From NCBI GenBank assembly GCA_004794655.1, contig SMMW01000001.1:17300501-17364500 (forward strand): a stretch of DNA of 64,000 bases, written 5' to 3'. The DNA is from Marisa cornuarietis (lineage: Eukaryota; Mollusca; Gastropoda; Architaenioglossa; Ampullariidae). How positions within the stretch are numbered: the stretch's first letter is position 1; each line of letters opens with the position of its first letter. The translations under genes were made by a program, and so were the position numbers. This document shows positions 10,071-22,305 of this stretch, in pieces. Under the pieces are notes generated by a model that worked only from the letters and a program-made list of their open reading frames with translations, searched no databases and was not told where the DNA came from.

Positions 10071-13000
10071 ATTTAAGGTAATTAAAATGAATGAAGAATA
10101 GCAACAGGGCAATTTAAGGATTGCCAGAAAAATTAAATCACAGATAATTAAAAAGTATTACTAATTGCTTTATGTAAAATGATATAGCTACCTATCTGAA
10201 TTTTGGCTCATTTTCTTCTCATATTTAGTACATTTTTTCCCTTTTTTTTGAACTTCACTCATAAAGGTGTTTGGAAATTTGTACACAGAGGAACCCCCCT
10301 TTTGGTGCATACACGTAAACGCACGTGCGCACGCACATATAACAGGAATAACATTGGTCCTATGAAGACACCGGTGCGGCAATTTTCTTGGTGTCAGGCG
10401 ATCAGTAATACAAGACTTGGAGGCGAGTAAACGGCTTTACTGAAGACAAAGAGTCTGATTGTTCTGGATACTGTTTCCACATTATCTGCATCTTGATTAT
10501 AGTTTATACTACATGTCCAAGACGCCCCTCGCCAGGGCCTGTCACTCTCGGTAATTTCACTACAGTCGTGGACCACGAGAGTCTGGAAGGAGAGCATTGA
10601 AAAATTGTGGACACTACGTGGAAGACATTGAAGAAACGAATGCTGTGTCACTGTTCACAACAGTCTGGTTAGCCTAAGAAAACCTGGTTCTTTACTGAAC
10701 ACAGCTGAAACAGGTCAGATGAAAAGGAGAAAATTATAGCAAGAGTAGAGAGCAGGATACGATGTCCTTGCTCAACAGGATGGATCTCGAAAACTTAAAA
10801 ACGTGAGTCGCTACCGGGATTTTGTTCTCGTCACCGGCTTCCGCCCCTTGGGATGTGGCTGGCTTTTAGTCTAAAGAAGAAAGAAGGTGTAGAAAGAACT
10901 TTTAAATCAAGATGTCATGCACTGAGCTCGTTCAGGAGTCAGCTACAGGTCATGATAACCCGCTTGTGAGTTGTGACAACAGCACTGAGGGAAGTAGTCA
11001 TTTCCTTTGCATCTTCAAGTGATGGACACGAACGATTTTCTCCAGCTATCCCAGTTTTTCTCTCATTTCATCATTCCTTCCCCTTTATAGGTGCAAAATC
11101 ACCGTTCGGCATGGGTTGGAAGATTCTTTTATCAGCCATCATTTACGAATAATTCCGTATGCACGTTTTTCAATCACACATAATGTGTGGCATCACCTTA
11201 CGGTTAGTTTTTTTTATCTATTCCCCATCGTCTAGAGGGTGGGGGGACGTGTTAAACGCCGATCCAGTAACTAAGGCGGTGATGGGAAGGGCGGGTGGTG
11301 GTAGAGAATAAAGCAGATCTGGGGCTCCATCTCTTCGATGGTCAGAGCTCCTACGGTCCAGTCTCTATGATGTCCCGCCTTTGTTTCTACAGTCTAGTGA
11401 AGTGTGTGATGATCAAACGTAGACCACCCTCTAGCCCTACTGTATTTACAGGGGACAGAGCGGGTGGCTGAGCTGATACAACTGGAAAGAGAGAGATTTC
11501 AGTTCATCTTCACCTTACAAACAGGTAGTACACACCTCTCTCGTTTTCACTTCTGCAACAACTGAGATCTTCCTCTTTTTTCTTTCTTTTTTTTTCTTTT
11601 TTAAACAGAGAAGGAAGGGAGGTGATCTCTTGCCGTGCGGTGAGGCGCTCCTGCCGTAGTCAGGTTCTTTACGGCGGCGAGCATCCAGGGGCGCAAAACA
11701 AGGTACAAGTGGATAATCAGCATTACCTCCCTGTCACGACGTGGCGTGTGACATCTTTATAACGCGGCAGCCTCCTAATTACAACGCGTGTTAGCGCCCC
11801 CCTAGTTCAATGTAGTAGCTCCGACACCCGATAAGAAGAAAGTGGGAGGTGGGGGGGGGGAGAGAACTTCCTCCGTAGGACACGATCCTCGCTCGTACAG
11901 ACTGCCTACTACGTTCCGCATTCCCACGACCTCTATGTGCGGCACGTCAAGGGGAGGTAAGTAACATTGATGAAGGGAGACGATCCACTTTCGCAGGGTC
12001 TGGCATATGATAGCCTTCTGTAAGATTGGCGAAGTCAAACAGGTAAATGAACATATGTGACAAGAGGTGTAGTTACCTGCTTAGGACTTATCGTAAATCC
12101 GATACACGAAAGCATATACATCAACATATAATAAGACAGGATATTTTGGGTAAGGTGCTCGCTCTGTCACGTCCCAAGTGATAGAGAAGGTCAGCCGGTG
12201 ACAGGTGTCCAACCTCACCAAGTAGTGGCGATAACGCTACACGCTCGTTTCCAAATGATGTTTGCTCGAGCGGTTTGTGGGCGAGTGGGACTCACAGTGC
12301 CGAGATGCAAGTTTGTAAAAAGTTTTCTGATATTAAGCGTCTTTAACACTTTGCTTCATCAACACTCCACTACGACTGGTACTCGTTAAAAAGCCTCGGC
12401 CAGTTTGGGGATGAACTGAACTGAAACGGACACACATCGTCGAATATGTGATGACGCTCAGCAAATTTAAAATAAATTTTGTCGACATACATTTTTTAAA
12501 GTGTGAAGTATAGATACAATTTTAAAAGATACCATAGCATAGTAATAATGTGGAAGCCATATACTGAACACAAATCGTAGAAGCTGGGATACCCTCACTG
12601 GTTTTGTCCTCCTTCTGATATTCCCTTCCTGTTCTCTTGTCTCTACGTCCGTATTTATGTCAAGAGTGCAAGGTGTTTTTGAATGACATGTAAAATGTTT
12701 TGACAGCTGTGAATAAAAGTGTGAAAATTAACTATCGTCATATATACATATATATACATTTCCATACAAGCTGACACAGTGGACTACGTGTGTCCAGTCA
12801 AGTTGGTCCCTGACCGCAGGCTTCAGCATTGCCTTTCACCGATTTCACACAGTAGTCTAACCCTCAACCATTCTTGCCCACCCACCCCCAACAACACCAA
12901 AGTCAGCAGTATACATGGGTGGACTACGTTTCCGCTTGGAGTGCCTGGTGACGAGATCTCCAACCACCCATAAATCAAGTGGCGACCTATTGTCGCCAAG

Positions 13001-13539
13001 CATCGCCGTAACAAGGTAGTAATCTTCCAACTTGCAACGACCACCACCGGGCAAGTGCGATTCACTGTGTGGTAAAGACTGCGCTCACAAAAAAATATTG
13101 ACTAAAGCCCTTGTAAAGGGAAACTAGCAAACCTGGCTACCTGGTTTCCTCAGTGACCACAACAAAAGATGACCATGAGTCATGGCTACCGGGGCAGTGG
13201 ACGCCGCCGATTGTTTGTCCGAGGAAACAGACTGACAAACTTTAGCCTACTGCTGCGCGTCCCAACACTCCCCTCACCTCCCCCTCCCCCTCCCCGCATA
13301 ACTGGACACCTTTACCCGACCCGCCGACACCCGTACTCATTCCTTGTGGCGGTCACAGACACCCCAGCGAGCGGACAGCAACGGTGTGGGGTGGGGGTGG
13401 TAAATGCTCATAAAAGTCAGCCAGCGGGGTCAATGGCGGAGGCCTACTTGGTCACCGGACATTACGACGCTGAGTTAATCTTTATGGCTCAGCCGGTCAG
13501 CACGTAGACGCCGGTACTCCCTCACTTTGACGACCGATA
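10071..13539. other. long stretch without a supported gene
   Basis: Mostly unique-looking sequence. A pyrimidine tract lies at 11570-11605. Weakly tRNA-like segments at about 11460-11520 and 11630-11705 could be very old SINE relics. A frame at about 12760-12830 contains DTVDYVCPV, which resembles an Ig strand F but has no good splice signals. Confidence 0.4.
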
Positions 13540-13670
13540 GAAGCGCGCCGGGAGGGAAGCGGGGTGAACGACGATCAGTCAGGCGGTGACGGAGGTGGGC
13601 TTGAACCCTCCTGACGTCAGTCGTGGCTACAAGCAAGCAGACGACACTCAGTCCGGCTGTAAATCTCTTC
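13540..13670 (-). mobile_element. tRNA-derived SINE, family C
   Basis: On the minus strand an A-box-like cagccggactgagtg (13645-13659) is followed 36 bp later by a B box gggttcaagccc (about 13597-13609). The spacing and the cgtctgcttgcttgtagcca stretch between them match a leucine-type tRNA head as used by many molluscan SINEs. It lacks the base pairing of a working tRNA. The open frame on the plus strand through 13586-13801 is best explained as a by-product of this element. Confidence 0.6.
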
Positions 13671-15009
13671 GACTGCAAAGGAATCAATCGACAACAAAAA
13701 AGGTCGAAGACCTAAGCTCACCATCAGCTGCATACAGAGTTGGTCGTCAGGCAGACTTGACCGATCTCTGCATTATTAATGACGGTCGTTCACCTACCTA
13801 AAGCGCTGTGGCAGCTGCACAAAGGAAGCGCAAGCGTCGTCTGTTCACACGAATAAAGCACGTGCACTCGTACTTAATAACACTGCGCGCGCTTTCTCAC
13901 TCTCTCAGTATCACTTTTTCCACATTCACACGTTTCATACCTGGAGGTTTGGTCCCACAAACCCGTTTGTGCCAGCCCCCTCCCCCCCTTTACTGCAACA
14001 TCCGGTTTTATCAACCTCATCTACGCACGATAGCACGGGCCGTCCCCCCAAAAATCGTGACGCATTCAAACCTAAACTGATTGAAACTCGGTCAAGCGTG
14101 ACGTGGACATGCACAAAAGAACTCGCTCGCGCTCCATTCTTCAGATCGTGAAAGTCACTCACTATCACTTGTCGATCACGCTACAAACTGGTCGCGCAAG
14201 AGAATCGGTGGCTGGGTCCCATCTCCTCTTGTCCTGTTCTTTCTTCACCCATTGCCGTCAAGGTAAAACACGTCGCTTCCTGTTATTTGTCCGCTTGTGT
14301 TTTTCTTCTTCTCTTCTTTCTGTTCCTGGGGGGGGGGGTGAGGGACGCTGCGTGAATGATTTATTGACAAAAAGCCTCGCGCGTCGCGCGCTGACACACA
14401 CCTATACACGCACAAACAACAACAAATGAAACAAAAACAGCCGCAAGGAGTTTGGCCTCAAAAGGATGTGCGCACATTGGCTTCCCTCCTTACAAGTCCC
14501 AACACTGCAAGTCTAGCGCGTGTAAGCGAACACACATGCACACATACATACAGAGGAACACTCCTCATTTTGCACATCCGGCATTCAGGCTCAGCCACAT
14601 TGAAAAAGAATATATTTCACCGACTCACAGCATCGTAGCGACATTGATGCGCATGCAGCACAGTACGCGAGCTCATTTGCCTAGAGTGCAGACCCTGGAG
14701 TTCTCATGTAAACCTTCCTTTGCTACACCGCTATCTCTTTTATATATAAACACACACACACATATATATATATAAACGTTATTTACATTCCCGCTGTTTA
14801 TGTATTATACTTCATTTTTAAATAGACCATGTCCCCACAAGGGTTTCTCTCTCACACACTACATTCAATCTCATTATATTTTAAGTATTGTTTTCTTATT
14901 ATAACACATGAGATGTCAGTCACATAATGAGTCTCTCTCTCACACACACACACAGAGTGAGGCAGGAATGCGGAGGAGGGAAAAGGGAGCCAACTCGCCT
15001 CAGGCTCAC
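13671..15009. other. no gene seen
   Basis: It contains a G-run at 14329-14338, a CA/TA microsatellite near 14748-14776 and a CA patch at 14939-14955. Frames are short and unsupported. Confidence 0.45.
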
Positions 15010-15161
15010 CTTTGTACCAGCCAGTCTACAAACGCCAAGGCCTTAGACATTAACATCGATTTAATAATTACTTTGTTTTCGTGGCTGCCAACCTCACTCA
15101 CAAATCGGGTCGGCGATGGCACACAAATCACGCGCCGCTGCTTCTCGTCAGAGCACGCCAC
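15010..15161 (-). CDS. candidate internal exon (downstream exon of a two-exon model)
   Basis: Seen: a 152-bp minus-strand segment opens right after an acceptor TAG at 15162-15164, reads VACSDEKQRRVICVP, SPTRFVSEVGSHENKV and IIKSMLMSKALAFVDWLVQ, and ends at a consensus donor (AAAG/GTGAGC). The stop TAG just before it and a TGA just after the donor mean the frame is open only between the splice sites. It starts in phase 0, matching the phase-0 end of the candidate exon at 15259-15396, with a 97-bp GTAAGAG...TAG intron between. I do not recognise the protein. The acceptor has a weak pyrimidine tract. Confidence 0.33.
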
Positions 15162-15258
15162 CTAGTGGTGCAGCCGAGCGTTAGGAGTGCAGGGTGAAAC
15201 GCTGGTAGCCAGCCCCCCCAAGCAGCCTCGATCCCCTCTTTTTGTCGACATCTCTTAC

Positions 15259-15396
15259 CTGTTCGTCGTCAGGGGCCGCTAACGGGTACTTTAGAGAAGG
15301 TGAGCAGAAAGGGACTGCAGCCGGTGGCGCGGTTGACAGCCGAACACAGTACATGGGGAGGGCTGCGAAATACTGGCCTTGCTTCAATCTGTTTAC
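15259..15396 (-). CDS. candidate exon (upstream exon of a two-exon model)
   Basis: Seen: a minus-strand frame of 46 codons ends at DDEQ followed by a near-perfect donor (GAACAG/GTAAGAG at 15258). It includes QGQYFAALPMYCVRLS and PFCSPSLKYPLAAP. Third codon positions are rich in G and C. The upstream limit is uncertain. An AG at 15397-15398 gives the coordinates used, but the frame stays open to about 15435. It joins in frame to the exon at 15010-15161. No family is recognised, and the function is unknown. Confidence 0.33.
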
Positions 15397-15941
15397 CTGC
15401 TCACGGTCTTTAATATAATTATGGTCGCAGTGTTTTTATTGGACGCAGTGTTCAGTAAAATCCAGTCTGTTCCTCATTCACATCGACAACGCTGTGTAGT
15501 TTGTCCAGCGAAGACTTTGCATCTTGCATCACGTGTACTTTTAAAACGCAGACACAAGATCACACACCTGAAGAACACTTCTTCCCAAACCACCTTCCAC
15601 ACACACACACACACACTCACTCATACACACACCGGGAAATCCAATTACTTTCTACTTAAAGAGAGGCTCAACCAGTATTATTACTTGCAAGTGCACGTGC
15701 TTTATTCACATGCACAAACGCTGCTAGTATTTCGTTTGCCCAGCTGTGACCAGAGTGAGAGCTCAGATGGACAACGAAAACCATACGCATCTGTCAGTAG
15801 TCCAAACTAATTCAATTTGGAAAACACTTCGGGCCTATTTCTACAGAAGAGGTAAACACAATTATAGTATACGAATAATAGTAATAATGCACAGCCACCA
15901 CCTCCATAACTACCAAGCCACAACTGCCTCTCCTCAAACTT

Positions 15942-15958
15942 ACACACACACACACATC

Positions 15959-15991
<33 letters not shown>

Positions 15992-15992
15992 G
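15942..15992. repeat. (CA)n(CT)n(CA)n microsatellite
   Basis: Two CA runs with a CT run between. Confidence 0.9.
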
Positions 15993-16388
15993 CAGCGTTT
16001 GATGCCTGATGATTCTCTCCCCATGACATTTGCGTGAAGCGAGGAGACAACGATCTATGGAGTCCGCCGCTTTGGCCGGTTAAGGCAAAGAAAGGAGTGT
16101 AACATCATTAGCTATCATCTCTAGGCTGTAGCGCTGGGGTGGGGGCATTGTCCTCCCTAACCCCCCACCCCTCATCCCCTTGCTTTCCTCAACAGTCTCG
16201 TGTTTCGGGCTGGAGCGGAGCTGCTTTGCCAGACAAGTGGCTCAAATGTCAGCGCACGCCGCAACGAGTGTGCTTACTGGGATTTAGTCTTGACTAGGCA
16301 TTGCCTGTAAATTACTTCTCATCGACCTGTTATCAAAAGCTGCCTACAGCACTCCGGTCCCTTGCTAAGACAGAGATACAGGCGAGGA

Positions 16389-16390
<2 letters not shown>

Positions 16391-16432
<42 letters not shown>
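16391..16432. repeat. pure (CA)n microsatellite
   Basis: Twenty-one uninterrupted CA units. Confidence 0.95.
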
Positions 16433-16434
<2 letters not shown>

Positions 16435-17362
16435 TGCATACATATTCTTCAGATCCCGATCGTGCTTTCTACGATTACTTCTTTCAAATTTTAGACTGAA
16501 ATTCTTTAAAACAGCCCACAAAGTAAAGTGGTTATCTCATGACAGTTGATAAGGAGTAGTCTTCCGAAGATCTATTGCAATCATTAGTCACGTCCTTCTA
16601 CGGAAAAAAAAATTCTCTCGTCACCTTATACCAGTAATAAAGGACGGGAGTGGATGCTGCTGCTGACACATTGCTTAGCGGGGAGGAGTTTTGTATGATT
16701 GAAGTGAATTGTAAATGAAATTCCCTTCAATAGGAAACAATTATCCCCGCGCGACTGCCTGGCATCAAAATCGAAGTCAACATCAAAGTAAACCTCTTTA
16801 CCTTTCTCCCCGTCCCTCTCTTCCTCTCTCTCGAGATATTTGTTCTCATCTCTGCGGCATTTCCTCTTGTTATACCCCTCCTTCCCTCCAGCCCTTAATA
16901 TGCCTTCCCCATCCCCCACCTGCCTCGATTGACACCATCAGCAAAGATGACACCCATGGCGTAATCGAAGCCGAGGAGCGGTCAACTAGCAGCTTTCCTG
17001 GAGAGGATGGAAAGTTCAGTGGGCTTATTATCTCACCAGCCGCATAGTCACGTGACAAACCCGCCAACACGCGTGGGCAGGACAACGATGAGTCTTTGAA
17101 CGACCGCTGGGGAGCGTTGTCATCAGGTTCCTCCTTGTGCATCTAGTGTAGACGTGTGACTGAAGCACTTCCTTGTTTTCCAGGTGTGGTTGAGACGAAG
17201 AAATACATTAATTAATCATAACAATTTGATAATCATGAGGCTGGCGTGGCCTATTCCTTCCTGTCTGCGCTGTCTCCATTAAACGAAAAATGTAAACCTC
17301 AACAATAATAAAATAAAAAAATCATTCTTGTTGGTTATTGGCTATTCAATACAACTTGAAAG

Positions 17363-17484
17363 TCGACCTCCACATCAACCCCAACCCCCACCCACCCATA
17401 TTTGTTAAATCCTCTGATCGAATTACTAGATCGATCACTCGGTTGAGAAGAGAAGACGCCATTGTTGTTTGCTCCGCCGTGCAG
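17363..17484 (+). CDS. weak candidate exon resembling strands E-F of an Ig domain
   Basis: Seen: the frame reads KSSDRITRSITRLRREDA then IVVCSAVQ, and meets GTGCAG/GTGAAT at 17485. Known: Ig V-set domains carry a strand-E segment followed by L-x-x-E/D-D-A/S-x-x-Y-x-C. Here L-R-R-E-D-A and the C fit, but the usual tyrosine two residues before the cysteine is valine. The only nearby acceptor (AG at 17361-17362) gives a phase-1 start. That does not fit directly onto the phase-0 end of the Ig exon at 6445-6548. It may belong to a different domain copy, be decayed, or be chance. Confidence 0.22.
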
Positions 17485-18399
17485 GTGAATATGTTGGTCT
17501 GTCGACCGTCTGTCGGAATGCCTGCAGCCTAGTGGAGCTTCGGCAAACACTGTAGATAAGTGTGTTACAGCAATTGATTCCTGCCACGGGGTAGACATAC
17601 GGGTGTCACGTCGTCAACACATGACTCGTGGCTCACTTTTCTCTTGAGAATCTGGGCGCTGCACGTGCTAATAATAACAACAGCAAATAACATTTGTCCT
17701 CTATCAAGCGATTATTCATCATTAAAAGTAACAGCATTCACTAAGCCCTTCGAACTTAAACTAGTTTAATGTGTAGTATACGAAACAACAGGATGAGCAG
17801 CGATGAGGATGAAGTACAAAAGACAGCGAGGACACAGAGATAACTGCAACGACGAATAATCATCAACAAAGCGATAACTGTGGACAAACTAACCCGGAGA
17901 TTAGAGGAAGAGAAGGCTGGGAAAAGAGAAGGTTAGTAGTAGTGGACTGTTTTTAGGAGCAGTCTGCACGGGGGAAAATGGTTTTAATGCACGTTTAAGA
18001 GATTCAATGCTGGGTAAACGAGTTTCACTGTAATACTGCACACGTATTTTTAATCGTTTTTGATTTGGTGTTTTGTGTCGTAAAACTCAAATCAACATAC
18101 TTTCTTGAATGCGGCCTCGTTTAGTCCCTGAATATAAACTTCTGGGAATCGTTGGAGTATTGAGACAAGATCCAAAAGAAGTAACAATTTTCATCCACAA
18201 CAGACTAGTTTTTCGCTTGTCCTTGTAAGGTGATGCCTGTCACCTCTGTGGACAGCTGTCACAAGGGGGAGGGGGAGAGAGGAGGCGGTCGCCACGGATA
18301 ATTAAACAAAAATAAGGTTTTACATTATTTTTACAATACGAACTTAAAAAAACCGGTTTCTTAATGGCTGCCTTGACTGACGACATCTTAATGAGTTGA
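17485..18399. other. no gene seen
   Basis: AT-rich unique-looking sequence with no recognised feature. Confidence 0.45.
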
Positions 18400-18475
18400 T
18401 GTATGTAGTGCTTGACCCTACTATCAAAGGTTGGCTCAAAGCACTTTACAAAACAGTTAAAACACAAAGAAAAAA
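18400..18475. mobile_element. fragment of an interspersed repeat
   Basis: The pair tagtgcttgacc ... ggctcaaagcactttaca forms a loose inverted relationship. It resembles the widespread invertebrate repeat whose ends read 'tagcgctt...' and 'ctcaaagcgctttac'. The identification is from memory and the copy is diverged. Confidence 0.35.
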
Positions 18476-19031
18476 AATAATGGAGGCCGGTCTCCAACCA
18501 AAGAATTAATTGCGTTCCCTTTAGAGTGTAGCTACTCATGATGAGACGAAGGTGATTGCCCTGCGTGTAAACCTTCGATATGTCGATACACTTCTGCTTC
18601 GAGAAGCAGCTGAAAGTTGTTATGACCTTTGTATCGAATCTCCACTCACAAGTTTTACATATCGACACATCTTTTTCGAGCATCACCCAAACCGCTGCAA
18701 CCATTTAGCTTGGCTTTTCAAAGTTTTTATGCAACGCTTGTCAAAGCCTTAAAAAAAGTTTCATAAAAGCACTTCTAACTTTGCTTGACACAAAACAGTT
18801 TGATATAATGTTTAGACATGTTTTGTCCAACTGAGCCCAAGGATGTTGGTGAGTAGTACAAGAGGAGGGATTCAGCGCATGGCGGCACAGCAGTCGATAA
18901 TGAGATGAGAATAAGTTTACATTGTTTCAAGTTGAAATTTATTTTTAAGCAGACTGTTACCCGAAGTTCACACCCCACTCACGCCTTTACTGGCCAGACT
19001 GGACACTGAAAATTGAGAAGGTGCACGCGTA
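18476..19031. other. no gene seen
   Basis: No supported exon on either strand. Confidence 0.4.

Positions 19032-19078
<47 letters not shown>
19032..19078. repeat. (CT)n(CA)n microsatellite
   Basis: CT run followed directly by CA run. Confidence 0.95.
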
Positions 19079-19081
<3 letters not shown>

Positions 19082-19152
19082 TGCATGCGCGAATATGCAT
19101 GTCAGGTAAAGCTTACAGCCAGCGACCTTTGCTAGCTGACAGCAACACTCAC

Positions 19153-19409
19153 TCAGTCCCCTGAGGTGTCGCCAACACATGACGAAGTCTTCAGTGGCCT
19201 CCAGACACTCTTCTCGGAAGTCAAGAGCCCGCTTCCTGTTTCACTGGGCGTGGCGCCTGCCCCTGGAGGTCCAGACCCTAAAGCGTGTGGACCGGCCGGG
19301 CGGCACGTGTGCAAATATTGACGGGCTTTTTCACGCTCGGACTTCTTGACGCGTGCCTTGACAGGGGCCGCATGTTTGTAGTGGGAGCCCGGCGGCTTGT
19401 GAATGAAGC
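19153..19409 (-). CDS. candidate exon of an unrecognised protein
   Basis: Seen: on the minus strand a frame runs about 90 codons from a TAG at about 19424 to TGA at 19153-19155. It has no ATG, so an ordinary ORF search does not see it. A good acceptor (gtactttatttag) ends at 19410, giving an 85-codon exon. It reads FIHKPPGSHYKHAAPVKARV, then KKSEREKARQYLHTC, a Gly/Pro-rich patch (GPHALGSGPPGAGAT), and TSEKSVWRPLKTSSCVGD. Codons favour G or C at third positions, and the local GC content is well above the surroundings. The stop is followed at once by GTGAGT, a perfect donor, so the exon may be terminal or the last codons may be spliced away. The function is unknown. The basic region VKARVKKSEREKAR suggests a cytosolic or nuclear segment. 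Confidence 0.45.
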
Positions 19410-20359
19410 CTAAATAAAGTACGGTCTACATCATCCCAACATCTTACGACTGTCGGCGTGCTTGACATCCTCCTTCTTCTGCTTAGATTTAGAAAGAGGG
19501 CTCCTTCAGTTATGTGTGTGTGTGTGTGGTGGAAGAATACTAGGGGGAAAAAAACAACAACAAAAACAGCGCTGTTGCATTGTCACGACACCGCGAAGTG
19601 TATCAGTCTCTCAATTCTTTCAACACATACACGCAGCCTGACAAATACGTGCTCTCTCACACAAATTAAAGTAAAAGAATGATTTGTCTAACGAATCTAT
19701 CTGCTTTACTAATTATGAATAAAAAAGAAGAAAAATACACAAATGAAAAAAAAGTCAGTTAAAACCCGTTTCTTACATTTAGATTACTTTAAAATAACAG
19801 GATCCCTACCCTTCGAGTCCTTCCTTTCTGAATATCTATAAGAATACCTACTCAACTAATCGTTCTATATACTCCTAAACGCCCTACTCAACAAATTATT
19901 CTTTTTAATTCCTACCCTACTTGTTTTCACGTCCTACACCTCTCTTCTCTCACCTAACTTCTCCTCGCGCTCTCAACCACGTCATTCCCTTTCTTTTTTA
20001 CATCACCCATGTACGTCTTCGGAACAACTGACGTCATTCACGCTCTTTCGTTCTTCCACAATAATCCTTATAAAACTTAAGATTACTCAAACGATACAGT
20101 CAATAACAAATAACAATGAGTCCTGACATGCATCCAAGTCTGCGCCCGTCCACTTTGGCGTTGTTTCACTTGGGGCGATACAGGAAAAATGGAATGCAAA
20201 AAAAAAAAAAAAAACCTGCGCCACTACAAATACAATAGCGCCACAGTAATTTCCAATGCAGACTAGCCGACAAGAAAGATCCTAGGTGATAATTACAAAA
20301 AACACTTGCTCGAGTGAATTGTTGACAGTTTAGTTTGGTGTTTCACGTGTCATTAACAA
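19410..20359. other. no gene seen
   Basis: AT-rich. GT run at 19513-19527 and an A-run at 20200-20213. Confidence 0.45.
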
Positions 20360-20428
20360 TAATACAACACAGGCATTATCAGTAATACGACACAGACATT
20401 ATCAGTCACACAACACAGACATTATCAG
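20360..20428. repeat. 23-bp tandem repeat, three copies
   Basis: Units at 20360-20382, 20383-20405 and 20406-20428 share acacagacattatcag with a few substitutions near their starts. Confidence 0.9.
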
Positions 20429-21666
20429 GAAATCGACGAAAGTTCTAGTCTGCAGCCAAGCACCACCAGGTGAGAGAAGAGAAGCCAATTAAGATGGTCA
20501 ACGCCATACTGGCGTCATTGCTCAGTGGTTATTCAGTTTCTTCCATCGAGCGGGAGGAGAAGAGAATTTTCAACATGCTTCTGCTTCTTCAGCTACACTG
20601 TGTTTTCGTGATGGCGTGTGGTCTGATCGTTAAGTGGTAAGCGCTGACACCTCCCTTCAGTACCGTTCCTTTGATGATTATGAGAGGAGAGAATGGCGGT
20701 TGAAATCACGTGACAGCGGCCTAGTTTTCAGAGTTGTAGGGAAACAGCAGTCAACCATCACTGATCTGCTCAGACCGCCGCACATAAGCCGTTATCTTTC
20801 ACATTGGATTGCACTTAATGCACGTTGGAACAACTTTGCAGGGGGAAAAAAAAACCCTACAACACATTTAAATCGAACTGCGCAAAGTTCTCGCCTGTAG
20901 AATTGCATGCTTTGTGGGAAAAATTACTTAACACGAGGACTATTTGCCGTGTGGAACGACACCAAGCGCTGGGGAAATCCACTGATGAGGAAGTATTGGC
21001 CAACCTAACTGGATTTTTACTCGCTGGACATTTCACGCGATGGTCGCTACCCTAGCAAACACCATTGTCCCATTTCATTGAATACATTTATTTTCTACCA
21101 TCTGTAGAAGGAATCTGGCATAAAGATTAGGTCATGTGACCACTTTTTACTGGGACAGTAAGCAGTTCGCCACACGCACGAGAATGACTGAAGTGTATTA
21201 AGAGTCAGAAAAACGATATTCTTTACTCAAACTAGCCCAGTAAACAATGTTTTTGTTAAAGAGTGCATAATATATTTGTATATCTACGGACAATCATTCT
21301 ATGCATTAATGCATCTCGATCTCATGTTTCAGCATATCCTCTAACTAGACCACTACACATACACTTGAATATCTCTCCCTTAGGTATAGTCCTATCAAAC
21401 CACATCACATATAATTTTAAAAAAATCCCACCACTTTGTTTTCCCATTAAAGTTCAAGATACTTATTAAGTTTTTTCTATATCCAGAAGTGCATTTAGAA
21501 AGATGTATTGCAGTCGATCTTCCCCAGGTGTAATACAACTTTATTTGTATCAGAAATCAATTCAGAAGCTTGCATAGCTATAAGTTAATTACAACCGGAA
21601 ATACCAGCACCAGTTAGATCCTCATCCAACTCAACCCCAACCAGACTCACAAGCAAGAACAACTCA
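20429..21666. other. no gene seen; one splice-donor-like site
   Basis: A consensus donor (CACCAG/GTGAGAG) at about 20470 has no convincing coding frame before it and could end a non-coding exon. Nothing else is recognised. Confidence 0.4.

Positions 21667-21749
<83 letters not shown>
21667..21749. repeat. (CT)n(CA)n microsatellite
   Basis: CT run of about 12 units followed by about 30 CA units. Confidence 0.95.
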
Positions 21750-21752
<3 letters not shown>

Positions 21753-22135
21753 CAGGTTTATAGTTCAACCAACAGAGGACAGAACACTGGGGACCAGAAC
21801 TCTCATGGTCTCGTGTTTGTCATCACAGATAATTGTAGTGTAGTGACCATGAACAGTGGCAACAGATTGCAGAGAGACTGTAACTACTTTTGTAGGAAAC
21901 TTGATTTGTATATTTGTCATAAGATGTCGGAACAACAACCAACGCTGATAAAGCTTAGCTTTTTATCTACCAGGAAGTACCTGTAGGTATCTATGATATA
22001 TTTATATGTAAACAATGTATAGACATGGCCTGTGGGTAATGGGTTTTAAAAAGTACTTAAAAAGAAAGCCTGGCTGAAAGTATTAGAAAGACATTGTTTT
22101 ATTAGTTGATATGTAATGTATAATTATTCGTTGAA

Positions 22136-22137
<2 letters not shown>

Positions 22138-22188
<51 letters not shown>

Positions 22189-22190
22189 GT
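22138..22190. repeat. (GT)n microsatellite
   Basis: About 24 GT units with one GC interruption near the end. Confidence 0.95.
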
Positions 22191-22224
22191 TCTGCAGTCA
22201 TTCTAAAAGGTCATGGGAACTCCT

Positions 22225-22305
22225 CTGGGCAGTCGTGCAGTGGTAGAATAAGTGTTCCGTACAAATTTATCCCAAGAACAGTTGTTCAGTTCGCACGTCC
22301 CGTCG
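22225..22305 (+). mobile_element. possible relic of SINE family B
   Basis: An A-box-like gcagtggtagaataag is followed at tRNA-like spacing by gttcagttcgcacgtccc, a degenerate B box close to the gttcagatctcgtc of the copies at 4122 and 45393. It is diverged, and the 3' body is not recognisable. Confidence 0.4.

Larger units (their letters stand above)
15397..17362. other. no supported gene; several microsatellites
   Basis: CA tracts at 15599-15632, 15942-15992 and 16391-16432. Around 16940-17140 both strands carry plausible frames with splice-like ends, which cannot be resolved by eye. Confidence 0.4.

Noticed and set aside
12760..12830. Plus-strand DTVDYVCPV, like an Ig strand F
   Set aside because: The motif is short and common by chance. 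The acceptor is in TA-rich sequence and the phase does not fit the Ig exon at 6445.
13586..13801. Plus-strand open frame of 71 codons
   Set aside because: It overlies the tRNA-derived SINE at 13540-13670, and no splice sites support it.
16870..17142. Opposed exon-like frames, plus (terminal exon ending SGLIISPAA) and minus (ATG to GGCTG/GTGAGA)
   Set aside because: Both are plausible and mutually exclusive. Nothing in the sequence decides between them.
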